In this document: positions 55,026 to 62,701 of the stretch, one piece after another | How the letters are laid out: every line of letters begins with the position of its first letter | How positions within the stretch are numbered: the first letter of the stretch is position 1 | Assembly (NCBI GenBank): GCA_947494195.1 | Contig: CANLUC010000002.1 | Location: 372,001 to 436,000, forward strand | Source of the DNA: an uncultured Nesterenkonia sp. | GTDB lineage: Bacteria > Actinomycetota > Actinomycetes > Actinomycetales > Micrococcaceae | Direction: 5' to 3' | DNA: 64,000 nt | Made by a program: the position numbers and the translations under genes | Notes under the pieces: model-generated | What the model was told of the DNA's origin: nothing | Seen by the model: only the letters and a program-made list of their open reading frames with translations | Database searches by the model: none

Positions 55026-55986
55026 CCAGCGTGAGCGCACAAGGATTCCCCCTGCAGCCACCTTCCCGCCGCAGCCGGAGGCTTCACCGGATGCTGCCCC
55101 GACATCCCGTAGGCGCCGGGCGGAGCGGTTCCAGCACCGGCTCTTTGTGACCCCCAGCGTGCTGGTGCTCCTGGTGCTGGCGCTGTATCCACTGCTGTTC
55201 ATCGCCGCCGCGGCCCTCTCCCGGTCGAGCCTGGGGCAGCCCTTCCAGGAGTTCACCGGCCTGCAAAACCTCCGCGCCGCGGCCGGCGACCCCGCCGTGC
55301 AGGACTCCATGCTCCTCGGCACCGCCTACGGGCTGGGAGTCGCGGCGGTGAGCACTCTGCTCGGCACGGCCACCGCAGTGGCGCTGTGGCGCTCGGTCAG
55401 CTCTGGCGCTGTGCTGCGCACTCTGCTGCTGCTGCCGATGATCGTGCCGCCCGTGATCGTGGGGATCCTGTTCAGCTTCATCTTCAGTCCCTCCGGTGGC
55501 CTGATCGATACGCTGCTGCGACAGTTCACCTCCTTCTCGGGCTCCTTCGCAGTGCTCTCCGACCCCAGCTGGGCGATCATCGGGGTTGCCATGGCCGATG
55601 TCTGGGAATGGACTCCGCTGGTGGTGCTCCTCGTTTTCACCGCGCTGCTCGGCCAGGACCCTGAAATCCTGGAAGCGGCTCAGCTCGACGGCGCGCAGCC
55701 TGTGCAGCAGTTCTTCCACGTCACCTTGCCGACGATCGCGGGCACCGTCGCGGCGGCCTTCCTGATCCGGCTGATCCTCGCGTTCAAGGTCTTCGACCTT
55801 GTCTACGTGATGACCTCCGGCGGACCCGGCTCCTCGACCCAGGTTCCCGCTTATCTGGTCTGGCGGGCGGCCCTGCAGAACTTCGACGTGGGCATGGCCG
55901 CCGCCATCACACTCGTGCTCGCCGTGGTCGTCACCCTGGTCACCCTCCCGATCTTCCATCTCACAAAGAGGCTCCGCGATGATTGA
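55015..55986 (+). CDS. Sugar-type (CUT1) ABC permease, MalF/UgpA-like
   Basis: 323 residues from TTG at 55015, which has GGGAGAGG five bases upstream and overlaps the preceding gene by 11 bp; no in-frame ATG fits better. Six hydrophobic helices begin at FVTPSVLVLLVLALYPLLF. The EAA loop is ILEAAQLDGAQPVQQFFHVTLPTI, and VMTSGGPGSSTQVPAYLVWRAAL is typical of MalF-type subunits. Overlaps the next permease by 8 bp. Confidence 0.85.
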   Translation: MSTDQRERTRIPPAATFPPQPEASPDAAPTSRRRRAERFQHRLFVTPSVLVLLVLALYPLLFIAAAALSRSSLGQPFQEFTGLQNLRAAAGDPAVQDSMLLGTAYGLGVAAVSTLLGTATAVALWRSVSSGAVLRTLLLLPMIVPPVIVGILFSFIFSPSGGLIDTLLRQFTSFSGSFAVLSDPSWAIIGVAMADVWEWTPLVVLLVFTALLGQDPEILEAAQLDGAQPVQQFFHVTLPTIAGTVAAAFLIRLILAFKVFDLVYVMTSGGPGSSTQVPAYLVWRAALQNFDVGMAAAITLVLAVVVTLVTLPIFHLTKRLRDD

Positions 55987-56899
55987 GACCGCCGATGCAC
56001 CCAGCAGCCGCATGATCGAGGGTGCCGCGACGCCTGCTGCCCACTCGGACGAGCCAAAGCGTGTGCGACGAGGAGTCGGACGTCACCCACGCGGGCTGCC
56101 CGGCTCGGCGCTGAGCCTCGGCTGGGTGGCGCTGGCCGTCGTCGTCGTGTTGGTGCCGCTGGGGTATCTCGTCTCGCTCTCCCTGATGACGCAGGGCCAG
56201 ATCTCCGCCGGCCTGCTCTTCCCGGCCGAGCCGGCCTGGCAGAACTGGGGCAACGCGTGGAATTCGGCGATTCCACGCGGGATCACGAATTCGCTGATCG
56301 CGGCTTTCCTGGGATCCCTGCTGACACTTGCCCTCGCGCTGCCCGGAGCATGGACGATCGTGCGGCACCGCACCGGTGGCTCCGCGTTGAGCGGGCTGAT
56401 TCTCAGCCCCTGGCTGCTGCCGCCCGTGGTGGCGATCATCCCGCTGCTCACACTGCTGCGAATGCTCGGTCTGATCAACACGCTGCCCGGACTGACGCTG
56501 GTCTATGCGCTGATGAATGTCCCGGTGGCCATCTGGCTGCTCGACGGTTTCATCCGTCGCATCCCCGTGGAGATCGAGGAGGCCGCGCGCCTGGACGGTG
56601 CCGGGGAGCTGCAGCTGCTCCGCCGGGTGGTCGTGCCCGTGCTGGGGCCTGCGCTGATCGCCGTCGGTGTGATCGTGGTGATCCTGAACTACAACGAGTT
56701 CCTCTTCGCCACCTTCCTGACCCAGAGCGAGGGTTCCCAGACGGTCCCGGTGGTCCTCGCCGGGATGCTCAGCGAACGCGTGCAGGACTTCGGGCGCATT
56801 GCCGCATCTTCCCTGTTGGCGATCATCCCGATCTTCACGATCGCAGTCCTGCTGCAACGACACCTGGTTGAGGGGCTCACGACCGGCGCCGTGAAATGA
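55979..56899 (+). CDS. Sugar-type (CUT1) ABC permease, MalG/UgpE-like
   Basis: 306 residues with six helices. The N-terminal 35 residues are hydrophilic. EAA loop EIEEAARLDGAGELQLLRRVVVPVLGP and the following NYNEFLFATFLTQSE, QTVPVVLAGM are MalG-family marks. Forms the channel with the preceding subunit. No nucleotide-binding gene follows; actinobacterial CUT1 importers often borrow a shared MsiK ATPase encoded elsewhere. Confidence 0.88.
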   Translation: MIETADAPSSRMIEGAATPAAHSDEPKRVRRGVGRHPRGLPGSALSLGWVALAVVVVLVPLGYLVSLSLMTQGQISAGLLFPAEPAWQNWGNAWNSAIPRGITNSLIAAFLGSLLTLALALPGAWTIVRHRTGGSALSGLILSPWLLPPVVAIIPLLTLLRMLGLINTLPGLTLVYALMNVPVAIWLLDGFIRRIPVEIEEAARLDGAGELQLLRRVVVPVLGPALIAVGVIVVILNYNEFLFATFLTQSEGSQTVPVVLAGMLSERVQDFGRIAASSLLAIIPIFTIAVLLQRHLVEGLTTGAVK

Positions 56900-56984
56900 G
56901 ACAGCGGGCGCCCAGACTTTCCACAGCTGCATCCGATTCCGTTGAATGCAGTTCTGCTCGATCCGATTCTGAAGGAGCACGAAA

Positions 56985-58388
56985 ATGACCTACCGCACCA
57001 CCGAGGCCGGCAACCGCGAGATCCTCTTCAACGCCTTCGACATGAACTGCGTGGTCCACCAGTCCCCGGGGCTCTGGCGCCATCCCGATGACCGCGCCCG
57101 GGAATACAACACCATCGGCTACTGGACCGAGGTCGCGCAGATTCTCGAACGTGGTCTCTTCGATGGACTCTTCATCGCCGACGTGCTGGGCCCCTACGAC
57201 GTGTTCGGCTCGAACCCCGACGCCGCGCTGCGCTCGGGCGCGCAGATTCCGCTGCAGGATCCGTTCCTGCTGGTCTCGGCCATGGCCGCAGTGACCAAGA
57301 ACCTGGGCTTCGGCATCACGGCCGGCACTGCCTATGAGCACCCCTACCCCTTCTCCCGCCGACTGGGCACCCTCGATCACCTGACCGGTGGACGCGTCGG
57401 CTGGAACGTGGTCACGGGTTACCTTCCCTCGGCCGCGCAGAACATGGGCCAGGACGATCAGATGGAGCACGACCGCCGCTACGACCACGCGGACGAGTAC
57501 CTCGAAGTCGTCTACAAGCTGCTCGAGGGCTCCTGGGAGGACGACGCGGTGGTCGCCGACAAGGCTTCGGGAGTGTTCACAGACCCGGAGAAGGTGCACC
57601 GGATCGAACACCAGGGTGAGTTCTTCAAGACCCCGGGCATCGGTGTGGTGGAGCCCTCCCCGCAGCGGACTCCGGTGATCTACCAGGCAGGGGCCTCGGC
57701 CCGCGGCCGCGCCTTCGCCGGCAAGCACGCCGAGGCGGTGTTCATCAATCCACCGACCAAAGAGCTGGCCAAGGCCTCGGTGGCCAAGATCCGCCAGTCA
57801 GTGGCCGAGGCCGGACGGGACCCCTATTCGGTTCGCATCTTCGCGATGCAGACCATCGTCACCGGCCCGGACAACGATGCCGCCCAGGCGAAGTACGACG
57901 ATCTCACCCAGTACATCGATGCCGAGGGCGGGTTGGTGCTGATGTCGGGCTGGATGGGGATCGATCTGAGCCAGTTCGACCTGGACCAGCCGATCGGCGA
58001 CGTGAAGTCCAACGCCATCCAGTCCACTGTGGAGACCTTCCAGAAGGCTTCAGGGCGAGAGGACGAGGTCTGGACCGTCCGGCAGCTGGCCGAGTGGGTC
58101 GGCGTCGGTGGCTTCGGGCCCGTCATCATCGGTGACGGTCCGAGCGCGGCGCAGCAGCTGATCGAATGGCAGGAGGAGACCGACGTGGACGGGTTCAACC
58201 TGGCCTACCACATCACTCCCGGGACCTTTGAGGATGTGGTGGAGCACGTGGTGCCCGAGCTGCAGCGGCTTGGCCGGTACAAGACCGAGTACGCCGAAGG
58301 CACGCTGCGAAACAAGCTCTTCGGCGCAGGCGACCACCTCCCCGAGGACCACCACGGCGCGCAGTTCCAGCTTCGCCGCAAGGGCTGA
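56985..58388 (+). CDS. LLM-class FMN monooxygenase, dimethyl-sulfide monooxygenase (DmoA)-like
   Basis: 467 residues. Blocks: EILFNAFDMNCVVHQSPGLW, GLFDGLFIADVLGPYDV, AGTAYEHPYPFSRRL, TLDHLTGGRVGWNVVTGYLPSAAQNMG, SPQRTPVIYQAGASARGRAFAG, EETDVDGFNLAYHITPGTFEDV. From memory these agree better with DmoA (oxidises dimethyl sulfide to methanethiol and formaldehyde with FMNH2) than with DszA or NtaA; no alignment was run. AAGGAG before the ATG. Methanethiol would be usable by MetY, and formaldehyde by the fdhA product far away in the window. Confidence 0.82.
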   Translation: MTYRTTEAGNREILFNAFDMNCVVHQSPGLWRHPDDRAREYNTIGYWTEVAQILERGLFDGLFIADVLGPYDVFGSNPDAALRSGAQIPLQDPFLLVSAMAAVTKNLGFGITAGTAYEHPYPFSRRLGTLDHLTGGRVGWNVVTGYLPSAAQNMGQDDQMEHDRRYDHADEYLEVVYKLLEGSWEDDAVVADKASGVFTDPEKVHRIEHQGEFFKTPGIGVVEPSPQRTPVIYQAGASARGRAFAGKHAEAVFINPPTKELAKASVAKIRQSVAEAGRDPYSVRIFAMQTIVTGPDNDAAQAKYDDLTQYIDAEGGLVLMSGWMGIDLSQFDLDQPIGDVKSNAIQSTVETFQKASGREDEVWTVRQLAEWVGVGGFGPVIIGDGPSAAQQLIEWQEETDVDGFNLAYHITPGTFEDVVEHVVPELQRLGRYKTEYAEGTLRNKLFGAGDHLPEDHHGAQFQLRRKG

Positions 58389-58407
58389 TCCTCCCCTCCA
58401 CGCAAAA

Positions 58408-58470
58408 TACCGGGGCTTCCGCGTTATACCAGGCCAACGGTGTGGCCGGTAGAACGCGGAAGCCCCGGTA
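58408..58470. terminator. Terminator between the convergent sulfur operons
   Basis: Perfect 18-bp arms (58408-58425 and 58453-58470) with an inner GGCCA/TGGCC extension. On the minus strand the hairpin is followed by TTTT, so it chiefly ends the ssu-like operon. It also separates the converging dmoA-like gene. Confidence 0.88.
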
Positions 58471-58488
58471 AAACGCTGGAGCGGAGGG

Positions 58489-59333
58489 TCAGGCCCAGGT
58501 CTTGAGGGCCTTGCGCTCGACGATGCCGAGCAGCGTGTCGGTGAGCTTGCCCAGCAGAGCCAGCAGCACGATGGCCAGCAGCAGCCGGTCCGTGCGCCCG
58601 TTGTTCCGGGATTCATCCAGCAGGAAGCCCAGTCCTTCGGAGGAGGCCAGCAGCTCGGCGGCGACCAGGAACAGCCAGGCCTGAGCCAGGCCCAGGCGCA
58701 GGCCGGAGAACACGCTGGGCACGACGGCGGGAAGCTGCACCGTGCCGAGCAGCCGCACGCCGTGGAACCCGAAGGCGCGCCCGGCCTCCACCAGCTGGGC
58801 ATCCACATGCCGCAGCGCCGAATGCACGGCGGTGAACACCGGGAAGAACGCGCCGATGGCGATCAGGATGACCTTGGAGTCCTCGTCGATGCCGACCCAG
58901 AGGAGCAGCAGCGGGACCCAGGCCAGCGAGGGCACTGCACGAAAGGCGCCCACGGTCGGATGCAGCAGGGCATCGGCGATCGAGGACAGTCCCAGCAGCG
59001 ATCCCAGGGCCAGGCCGAGCCCAGCGCCGGCCGCGAAGCCCAGCAGCACGCGCTGCAGCGAGATCGTCATGTGGTCGATCAGATCTCCGGACTCGAAGAG
59101 CCCGACCCCGGCGCTGAACACCGTCTGAGGAGCGGGAAGCTGGACCGGGCTGAAGGTGCCGGTGCCCTCGGTGACCAGCCACCACAGGCCCAGGAGCAGC
59201 GCCGGGACGACGGCGCCGATCAGCAGCCCGCCCCCGGGGAGCTTCCTGCGTCGCCGCCGCCCTGGCGTCCTGGCGTCCTGGCCGGAGCATCGGCCGGCTG
59301 CGTGGTGGGTGCTGCGGGAAGGGTCTCGGTCAC
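58489..59333 (-). pseudogene. SsuC/TauC-type ABC permease, frameshifted near the N-terminus
   Basis: The body is a full sulfonate/taurine-type permease: six helices, EAA-like loop VEAGRAFGFHGVRLLGTVQLPAVVPS. The natural start, GTG at 59333 overlapping the binding-protein stop as GTGA, encodes VTETLPAAPTTQPADAPARTP, but this frame then diverges from the permease frame at 59262-59281. There CTGGCGTC is duplicated in tandem; deleting one 8-bp unit joins the two frames into a normal 278-residue protein with the basic segment GRRRRRKLPGG before helix 1. No convincing in-frame start exists between the repeat and helix 1. It could be a real mutation, a slipped-strand switch or a sequencing error. 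Confidence 0.75.
59262..59281. repeat. 2.5-copy 8-bp tandem repeat causing the frameshift
   Basis: CTGGCGTC at 59262-59269 and 59270-59277, then a partial CTGG. One copy keeps the permease in frame with its GTG start; two copies do not. The layout suits slipped-strand expansion. Confidence 0.85.
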
Positions 59334-60412
59334 TCGTCAGTCTCCTCGATATCGGCCTCGTCGGCGGCATTCTCGGTGCCTTCGGCGTCGGTGGCCTCGA
59401 TGTTCTCGGCGAACTCGGTGTAGAACAGCGAATCAAGGGCCTCGTCCACTGCCTCCTGGCTGTCCACGTCGCCGTTCTCCACGAAGAACGGCCCGGCTGC
59501 CTCCATGGCCGCACGAACCTCTTCTCCTGGCACCGGATCCACCTCGAAGTTGGTGCGCTCGGTGATGACGGCTTCGGCGATCTCGGGTTCCAGCCCGGCG
59601 TACTCCGCCAGGATCTCTGCGGTTCCCTCGGGGTTCTCCTTGGCCCACTCGCGGGCCTGCTCGTAGACGTTGACCACGATCTGAGCGATGTCTGGGTGGT
59701 CCTCGACGAACTCGCCGGTCGCATTGATCACCGAATAGGTGTTGAAGTCCACGTTGCGATAGAGCAGCTCGGCGCCGTCCGCCTCGGCGCCGGCCATGAT
59801 GGGATCCAAGCCGGCCCAGGCGTCGACGTCGCCGTTGGCCAGGGCCTGCCATCCGTCGGCGTGCTGCAGCGACTGGACCTCGACGTCATCCACGCTGAGC
59901 CCGGCCTCCTGCAGCGAGCGAGCCATGAAGAAGTACGGGTCGGTGGCCGGCGTCGCCGCGATCGAGGCGCCTTCGAGATCTTCCACGGATTCGATGTCAG
60001 AGTCGCCGTTGGTGACAAGCGCAGACCACTCCGGCTGGTTCTCGATCATGATCGTGTGGGTGTCCGCGCCGACTGCGCGGTTGAGCAGCGCGGCCGAGCC
60101 TGCAGTGGATCCCACGTCGATGTTGCCGGCGCGCAGGTTTTCATTGGCGACGTTGGAACCCGTGGACTGCACCCACTTCACGTCGACGTCGAGCTCCTCC
60201 AGCTCTTCTTCCAACCACCCGTTCTCCAGGATGATCAGGCTCAGCGGGTTGTAGGTGGCGAAGTCGATGTTCAGCGTCTCCAGCTGCTCGTCCTCACCGC
60301 CGTCTGATCCGCAGGCAGTGGCGAGAAGCGCGACGGCTGCGGCGACCGAGACGGCTTTGGCGGCGGATCCGCGGGAGGTGCCGGACGAGTGGGATGCGGT
60401 GGTGCGGGGCAT
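59330..60412 (-). CDS. Sulfonate/taurine-type substrate-binding lipoprotein (SsuA-like)
   Basis: 360 residues. Lipoprotein signal ending LLATAC, Cys34, then an acidic linker. The NitT/TauT/SsuA body shows YNPLSLIILENGWLEEEL, the STGSNVANENLRAGNIDVGSTAGSAAL binding loop and ADGWQALANGDVDAWAGLDP. The C-terminal 25 residues are Glu/Asp/Ala-rich. Ligand class: aliphatic sulfonates, taurine or related organosulfur compounds. Between the ATPase (179 bp upstream) and the frameshifted permease. Confidence 0.87.
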   Translation of the reverse strand: MPRTTASHSSGTSRGSAAKAVSVAAAVALLATACGSDGGEDEQLETLNIDFATYNPLSLIILENGWLEEELEELDVDVKWVQSTGSNVANENLRAGNIDVGSTAGSAALLNRAVGADTHTIMIENQPEWSALVTNGDSDIESVEDLEGASIAATPATDPYFFMARSLQEAGLSVDDVEVQSLQHADGWQALANGDVDAWAGLDPIMAGAEADGAELLYRNVDFNTYSVINATGEFVEDHPDIAQIVVNVYEQAREWAKENPEGTAEILAEYAGLEPEIAEAVITERTNFEVDPVPGEEVRAAMEAAGPFFVENGDVDSQEAVDEALDSLFYTEFAENIEATDAEGTENAADEADIEETDE

Positions 60413-60591
60413 GGGAGAGCCTTTCAGTTCTTCAACGGTGGACGGGCTTCAGGGAAGCCGGAGCAGTTATGTTCAGCAATGATTCTTTGGGACGGCGGCA
60501 AGAGCGTCAGCCGGGTCTTCTGCAGGGAGCCCTGGACCGACGCGCCACTCGGTGGGACGAGTGCAGACGTCGAGCGTGCAGCGTTGGGGCG

Positions 60592-61479
60592 TCAGTGGGT
60601 GTGGGAGTCCACGCCGAGTCCGGAGAACAGCTCCCCGCGCAGAGCTGCAAGCTCTGCGGAGGCGCGGTCTCGGGGGCGGGAGCCCGGCACATTCAGCAGC
60701 CGAGCGATGGTCGCTCCCTCTGCGGCGGTCGGATCTCCGGCATTCATGCCCAGCAGCAGGACACGGTCGGCCAGCTGCAGAGCCTCATCCACGTCATGGG
60801 TGACCAGCAGCACGGTGGTGCCGGTCTGTGCATGGACATCGAGGAGCAGGTCCTGCATCTTCAGTCGAGTCAGCGCATCCAGGGCGCCGAACGGCTCGTC
60901 GAGCAGCAGCACTCCGGGGCGGCGTGCCAGTGCACGTGCCAGCGAGGCGCGCTGAGCCATGCCGCCGGAGATCTCGCGTGGACGAAGTGCGGCGCGGTCC
61001 TTGAGCCCTACCAGTTCCAGGAGCTCATCCACTCGTTCGCGACCCTCGGCCTTGGACAGGCTCCGCGGCAGCCCAAGGCTGACGTTCTTGTAGATCGAGC
61101 GCCAGGGCAGCAGGCGCGGCTCCTGGAATCCGACCGCGGTGCGCTCGTCGTAGCGCTGCACCGCAGAGCCGTCGATCAGGATCTCTCCGGTGCTGCCGGT
61201 GTCGAGACCGCCGACGGCGCGCAGCAGAGTGGACTTCCCGCACCCGGAGGAGCCCAGAATGGCCAGCACCTCGCCGGGGGCGACTCGCAGACTGACGTCT
61301 CGCAGCACGGTGTGGTCCCCAAAGGACCGACCGACGCCGCTGAGCTGGACATCGAGTGAGGTGTAGCCGGGCCGGCTGGATGCTGCGGGCGACGAGCCGG
61401 AGATCGGGACGGAGGCGGCGGCGGCAGCACCAGTGGTGCTCACATCGTCCTCGGTCAGGGTGGAGGCAGGCAAAATCAT
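60592..61479 (-). CDS. Sulfonate/taurine-type ABC ATPase (SsuB/TauB-like)
   Basis: 295 residues. A 45-residue Ser/Ala-rich start precedes the ATPase: Walker A GSSGCGKST, Q-loop GFQEPRLLPW (SsuB/TauB type), signature ISGGMAQR, Walker B VLLLDEPFGALD and switch HDVDEA. Drives uptake with the adjacent binding protein and permease. Led by a SAM aptamer; the ATG at 61479 is ten bases after a GGAG touching P1. An ORF extension to 61875 runs through the riboswitch and is rejected. Confidence 0.9.
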   Translation of the reverse strand: MILPASTLTEDDVSTTGAAAAASVPISGSSPAASSRPGYTSLDVQLSGVGRSFGDHTVLRDVSLRVAPGEVLAILGSSGCGKSTLLRAVGGLDTGSTGEILIDGSAVQRYDERTAVGFQEPRLLPWRSIYKNVSLGLPRSLSKAEGRERVDELLELVGLKDRAALRPREISGGMAQRASLARALARRPGVLLLDEPFGALDALTRLKMQDLLLDVHAQTGTTVLLVTHDVDEALQLADRVLLLGMNAGDPTAAEGATIARLLNVPGSRPRDRASAELAALRGELFSGLGVDSHTH

Positions 61480-61491
61480 CAGAGGATACTC

Positions 61492-61597
61492 CCATCGATC
61501 CTGGCGGTAGCACCCGGCGAAAAGACACCTGATCAAGGTGTCCCTGCCCGGGTTGCTGCGGCGTCGACGAGCCAGATCTCTCGGCCGCTCGGGATGG
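61492..61597 (-). ncRNA. SAM-sensing riboswitch (SAM-I/IV clan), copy c
   Basis: Minus strand. P1 CCATC/GATGG; P2a GCGGC/GCCGC; P2b GAG/CTC with CTGGC in the loop; GCAGCAACC; P3 ACCCGG/CCGGGT carrying an extra internal hairpin (ACACCT/AGGTGT), which makes it the longest of the four; GGTGCTACCGCCAG pairs back to CTGGC. No P4. It leads into the SsuB-like ATPase; GGGAG abuts P1. Confidence 0.87.
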
Positions 61598-61607
61598 TAC
61601 AGCCTCC

Positions 61608-61637
61608 AGAATACGCACAGGCGCGGAATCTGATCAA
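61608..61637 (-). promoter_or_regulatory. Candidate promoter for riboswitch c operon
   Basis: -35 TTGATC (61637-61632), 18-bp spacer, -10 TATTCT (61613-61608), 11 bp before the aptamer. The same spacing is seen for riboswitch a. Confidence 0.5.
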
Positions 61638-61663
61638 AACTGAGTTCATTGGGTGAGACAAAA

Positions 61664-61712
61664 CGACACACGGCGTCCTGTTTGACATTTCTACTATGTT
61701 CAAGCTTAGAGT
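61664..61712 (+). promoter_or_regulatory. Candidate promoter and shared box for the metNIQ operon
   Basis: CGACACACGGCGTC (61664-61677) followed by -35 TTGACA (61682) and -10 TAGAGT (61707) with a 19-bp spacer. The same layout, with 12 of 14 box positions conserved, is found before riboswitch b. Confidence 0.5.
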
Positions 61713-61724
61713 TGAGGCACTCAA

Positions 61725-61818
61725 CCATCCAGAGCGACTGAGAGATCTGGCTCGAAGACGTCGCAGCAACCCGCAGGGCCCACGGGCTCCGGACGGGTGC
61801 TAACGCCAGGACCGATGG
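61725..61818 (+). ncRNA. SAM-sensing riboswitch (SAM-I/IV clan), copy d
   Basis: P1 CCATC (61725-61729)/GATGG (61814-61818); P2a GCGAC/GTCGC; P2b GAG/CTC around CTGGC; GCAGCAACC; P3 ACCCG/CGGGT with an enlarged 24-base loop that can form GGGCCC-type pairing; GGTGCTAACGCCAG. No P4. GGAG (61817-61820) shares bases with P1 and lies nine bases before the metN ATG. Confidence 0.88.
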
Positions 61819-61828
61819 AGTATGCCTC

Positions 61829-62701
61829 ATGATTTCCCTGTCCCATGTGTCCACCACCTTTGCCGGCCGCGGCAAGGACCCGCTGACCGCGGTGGATGAC
61901 GTCAGCCTTCACGTGCCTCGCGGAAGCATCCAAGGCATCATCGGTTTCTCGGGTGCTGGAAAATCCACTCTTCTGCGGAACATCAACCTGTTGGAGCGTC
62001 CCACCTCGGGCGAGGTCCGGGTTGCTGGAACGGAGCTGACCAGCCTCGATGACGCCGCCCTGCGGAAGGCCCGGCACCAGATGGGCATGATCTTCCAGGG
62101 CTTCAACCTGGTCAACAACCTCACGGTGGCGCAGAATGTCGAGCTTTCGCTGAAGTTCGCCGGAGTGCGGGACCGTCGTGAACGCCTGCGCCGCGCCGCC
62201 GAGGCCTTGGAGATCGTTGACATCACGGATAAGGCTGCGGTCTACCCCGCACAGCTCTCCGGCGGGCAGAAGCAGCGGGTGGCCATCGCTCGAGCTCTGG
62301 CGACCAAGCCCGAGGTGCTGCTCTGCGATGAGCCGACCTCCGCGCTTGATCCCTTCACCACCGCAACCGTGCTGCAGTACCTGGCAGATGTGAACCGTGA
62401 GTTCGGGATCACCGTGGTCATCGTGACCCACGAGATGGACGTCATCAAGGCCTTGGCGGACAACGTGGCCGTGATGGAGGACGGACGCGTCGTCGAGGAG
62501 TTCCCCGCTCAGGAGCTGACGCGAGAGGGTTTCAACCCGCAGACCTCGATCGGACGGTACCTGCTCAGCGACGGCATCACGCTGGACCGGACGGGACGTT
62601 CCCGCACGGACCTCCCTGCTCAGAGTCGTTCCGGCCCAGAGGATTCGGAATCGGTGCAGCAGAACGCCACGCTCGCCGGTGCAGCGGGAGGTGTTCGCTG
62701 A
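61829..62701 (+). CDS. metN: Methionine ABC transporter ATP-binding protein, short form
   Basis: 290 residues. Walker A GFSGAGKST, Q-loop MIFQGFNLVNN, signature LSGGQKQR, Walker B VLLCDEP, switch His in THEMDVIKALAD; the MetN-type N-terminus ISLSHVSTTF follows a riboswitch. After the ATPase core only about 55 hydrophilic residues remain: the C-terminal NIL domain through which internal methionine inhibits E. coli MetN (about 345 aa) is absent. An out-of-frame ATG at 61822 is ignored. Stop overlaps the metI ATG by one base. Confidence 0.92.
   Translation: MISLSHVSTTFAGRGKDPLTAVDDVSLHVPRGSIQGIIGFSGAGKSTLLRNINLLERPTSGEVRVAGTELTSLDDAALRKARHQMGMIFQGFNLVNNLTVAQNVELSLKFAGVRDRRERLRRAAEALEIVDITDKAAVYPAQLSGGQKQRVAIARALATKPEVLLCDEPTSALDPFTTATVLQYLADVNREFGITVVIVTHEMDVIKALADNVAVMEDGRVVEEFPAQELTREGFNPQTSIGRYLLSDGITLDRTGRSRTDLPAQSRSGPEDSESVQQNATLAGAAGGVR

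Noticed and set aside
58050-58808. 252-residue minus-strand ORF over the dmoA-like 3' end and the permease
   Set aside because: It crosses the bidirectional terminator and matches neither gene; chance open frame.
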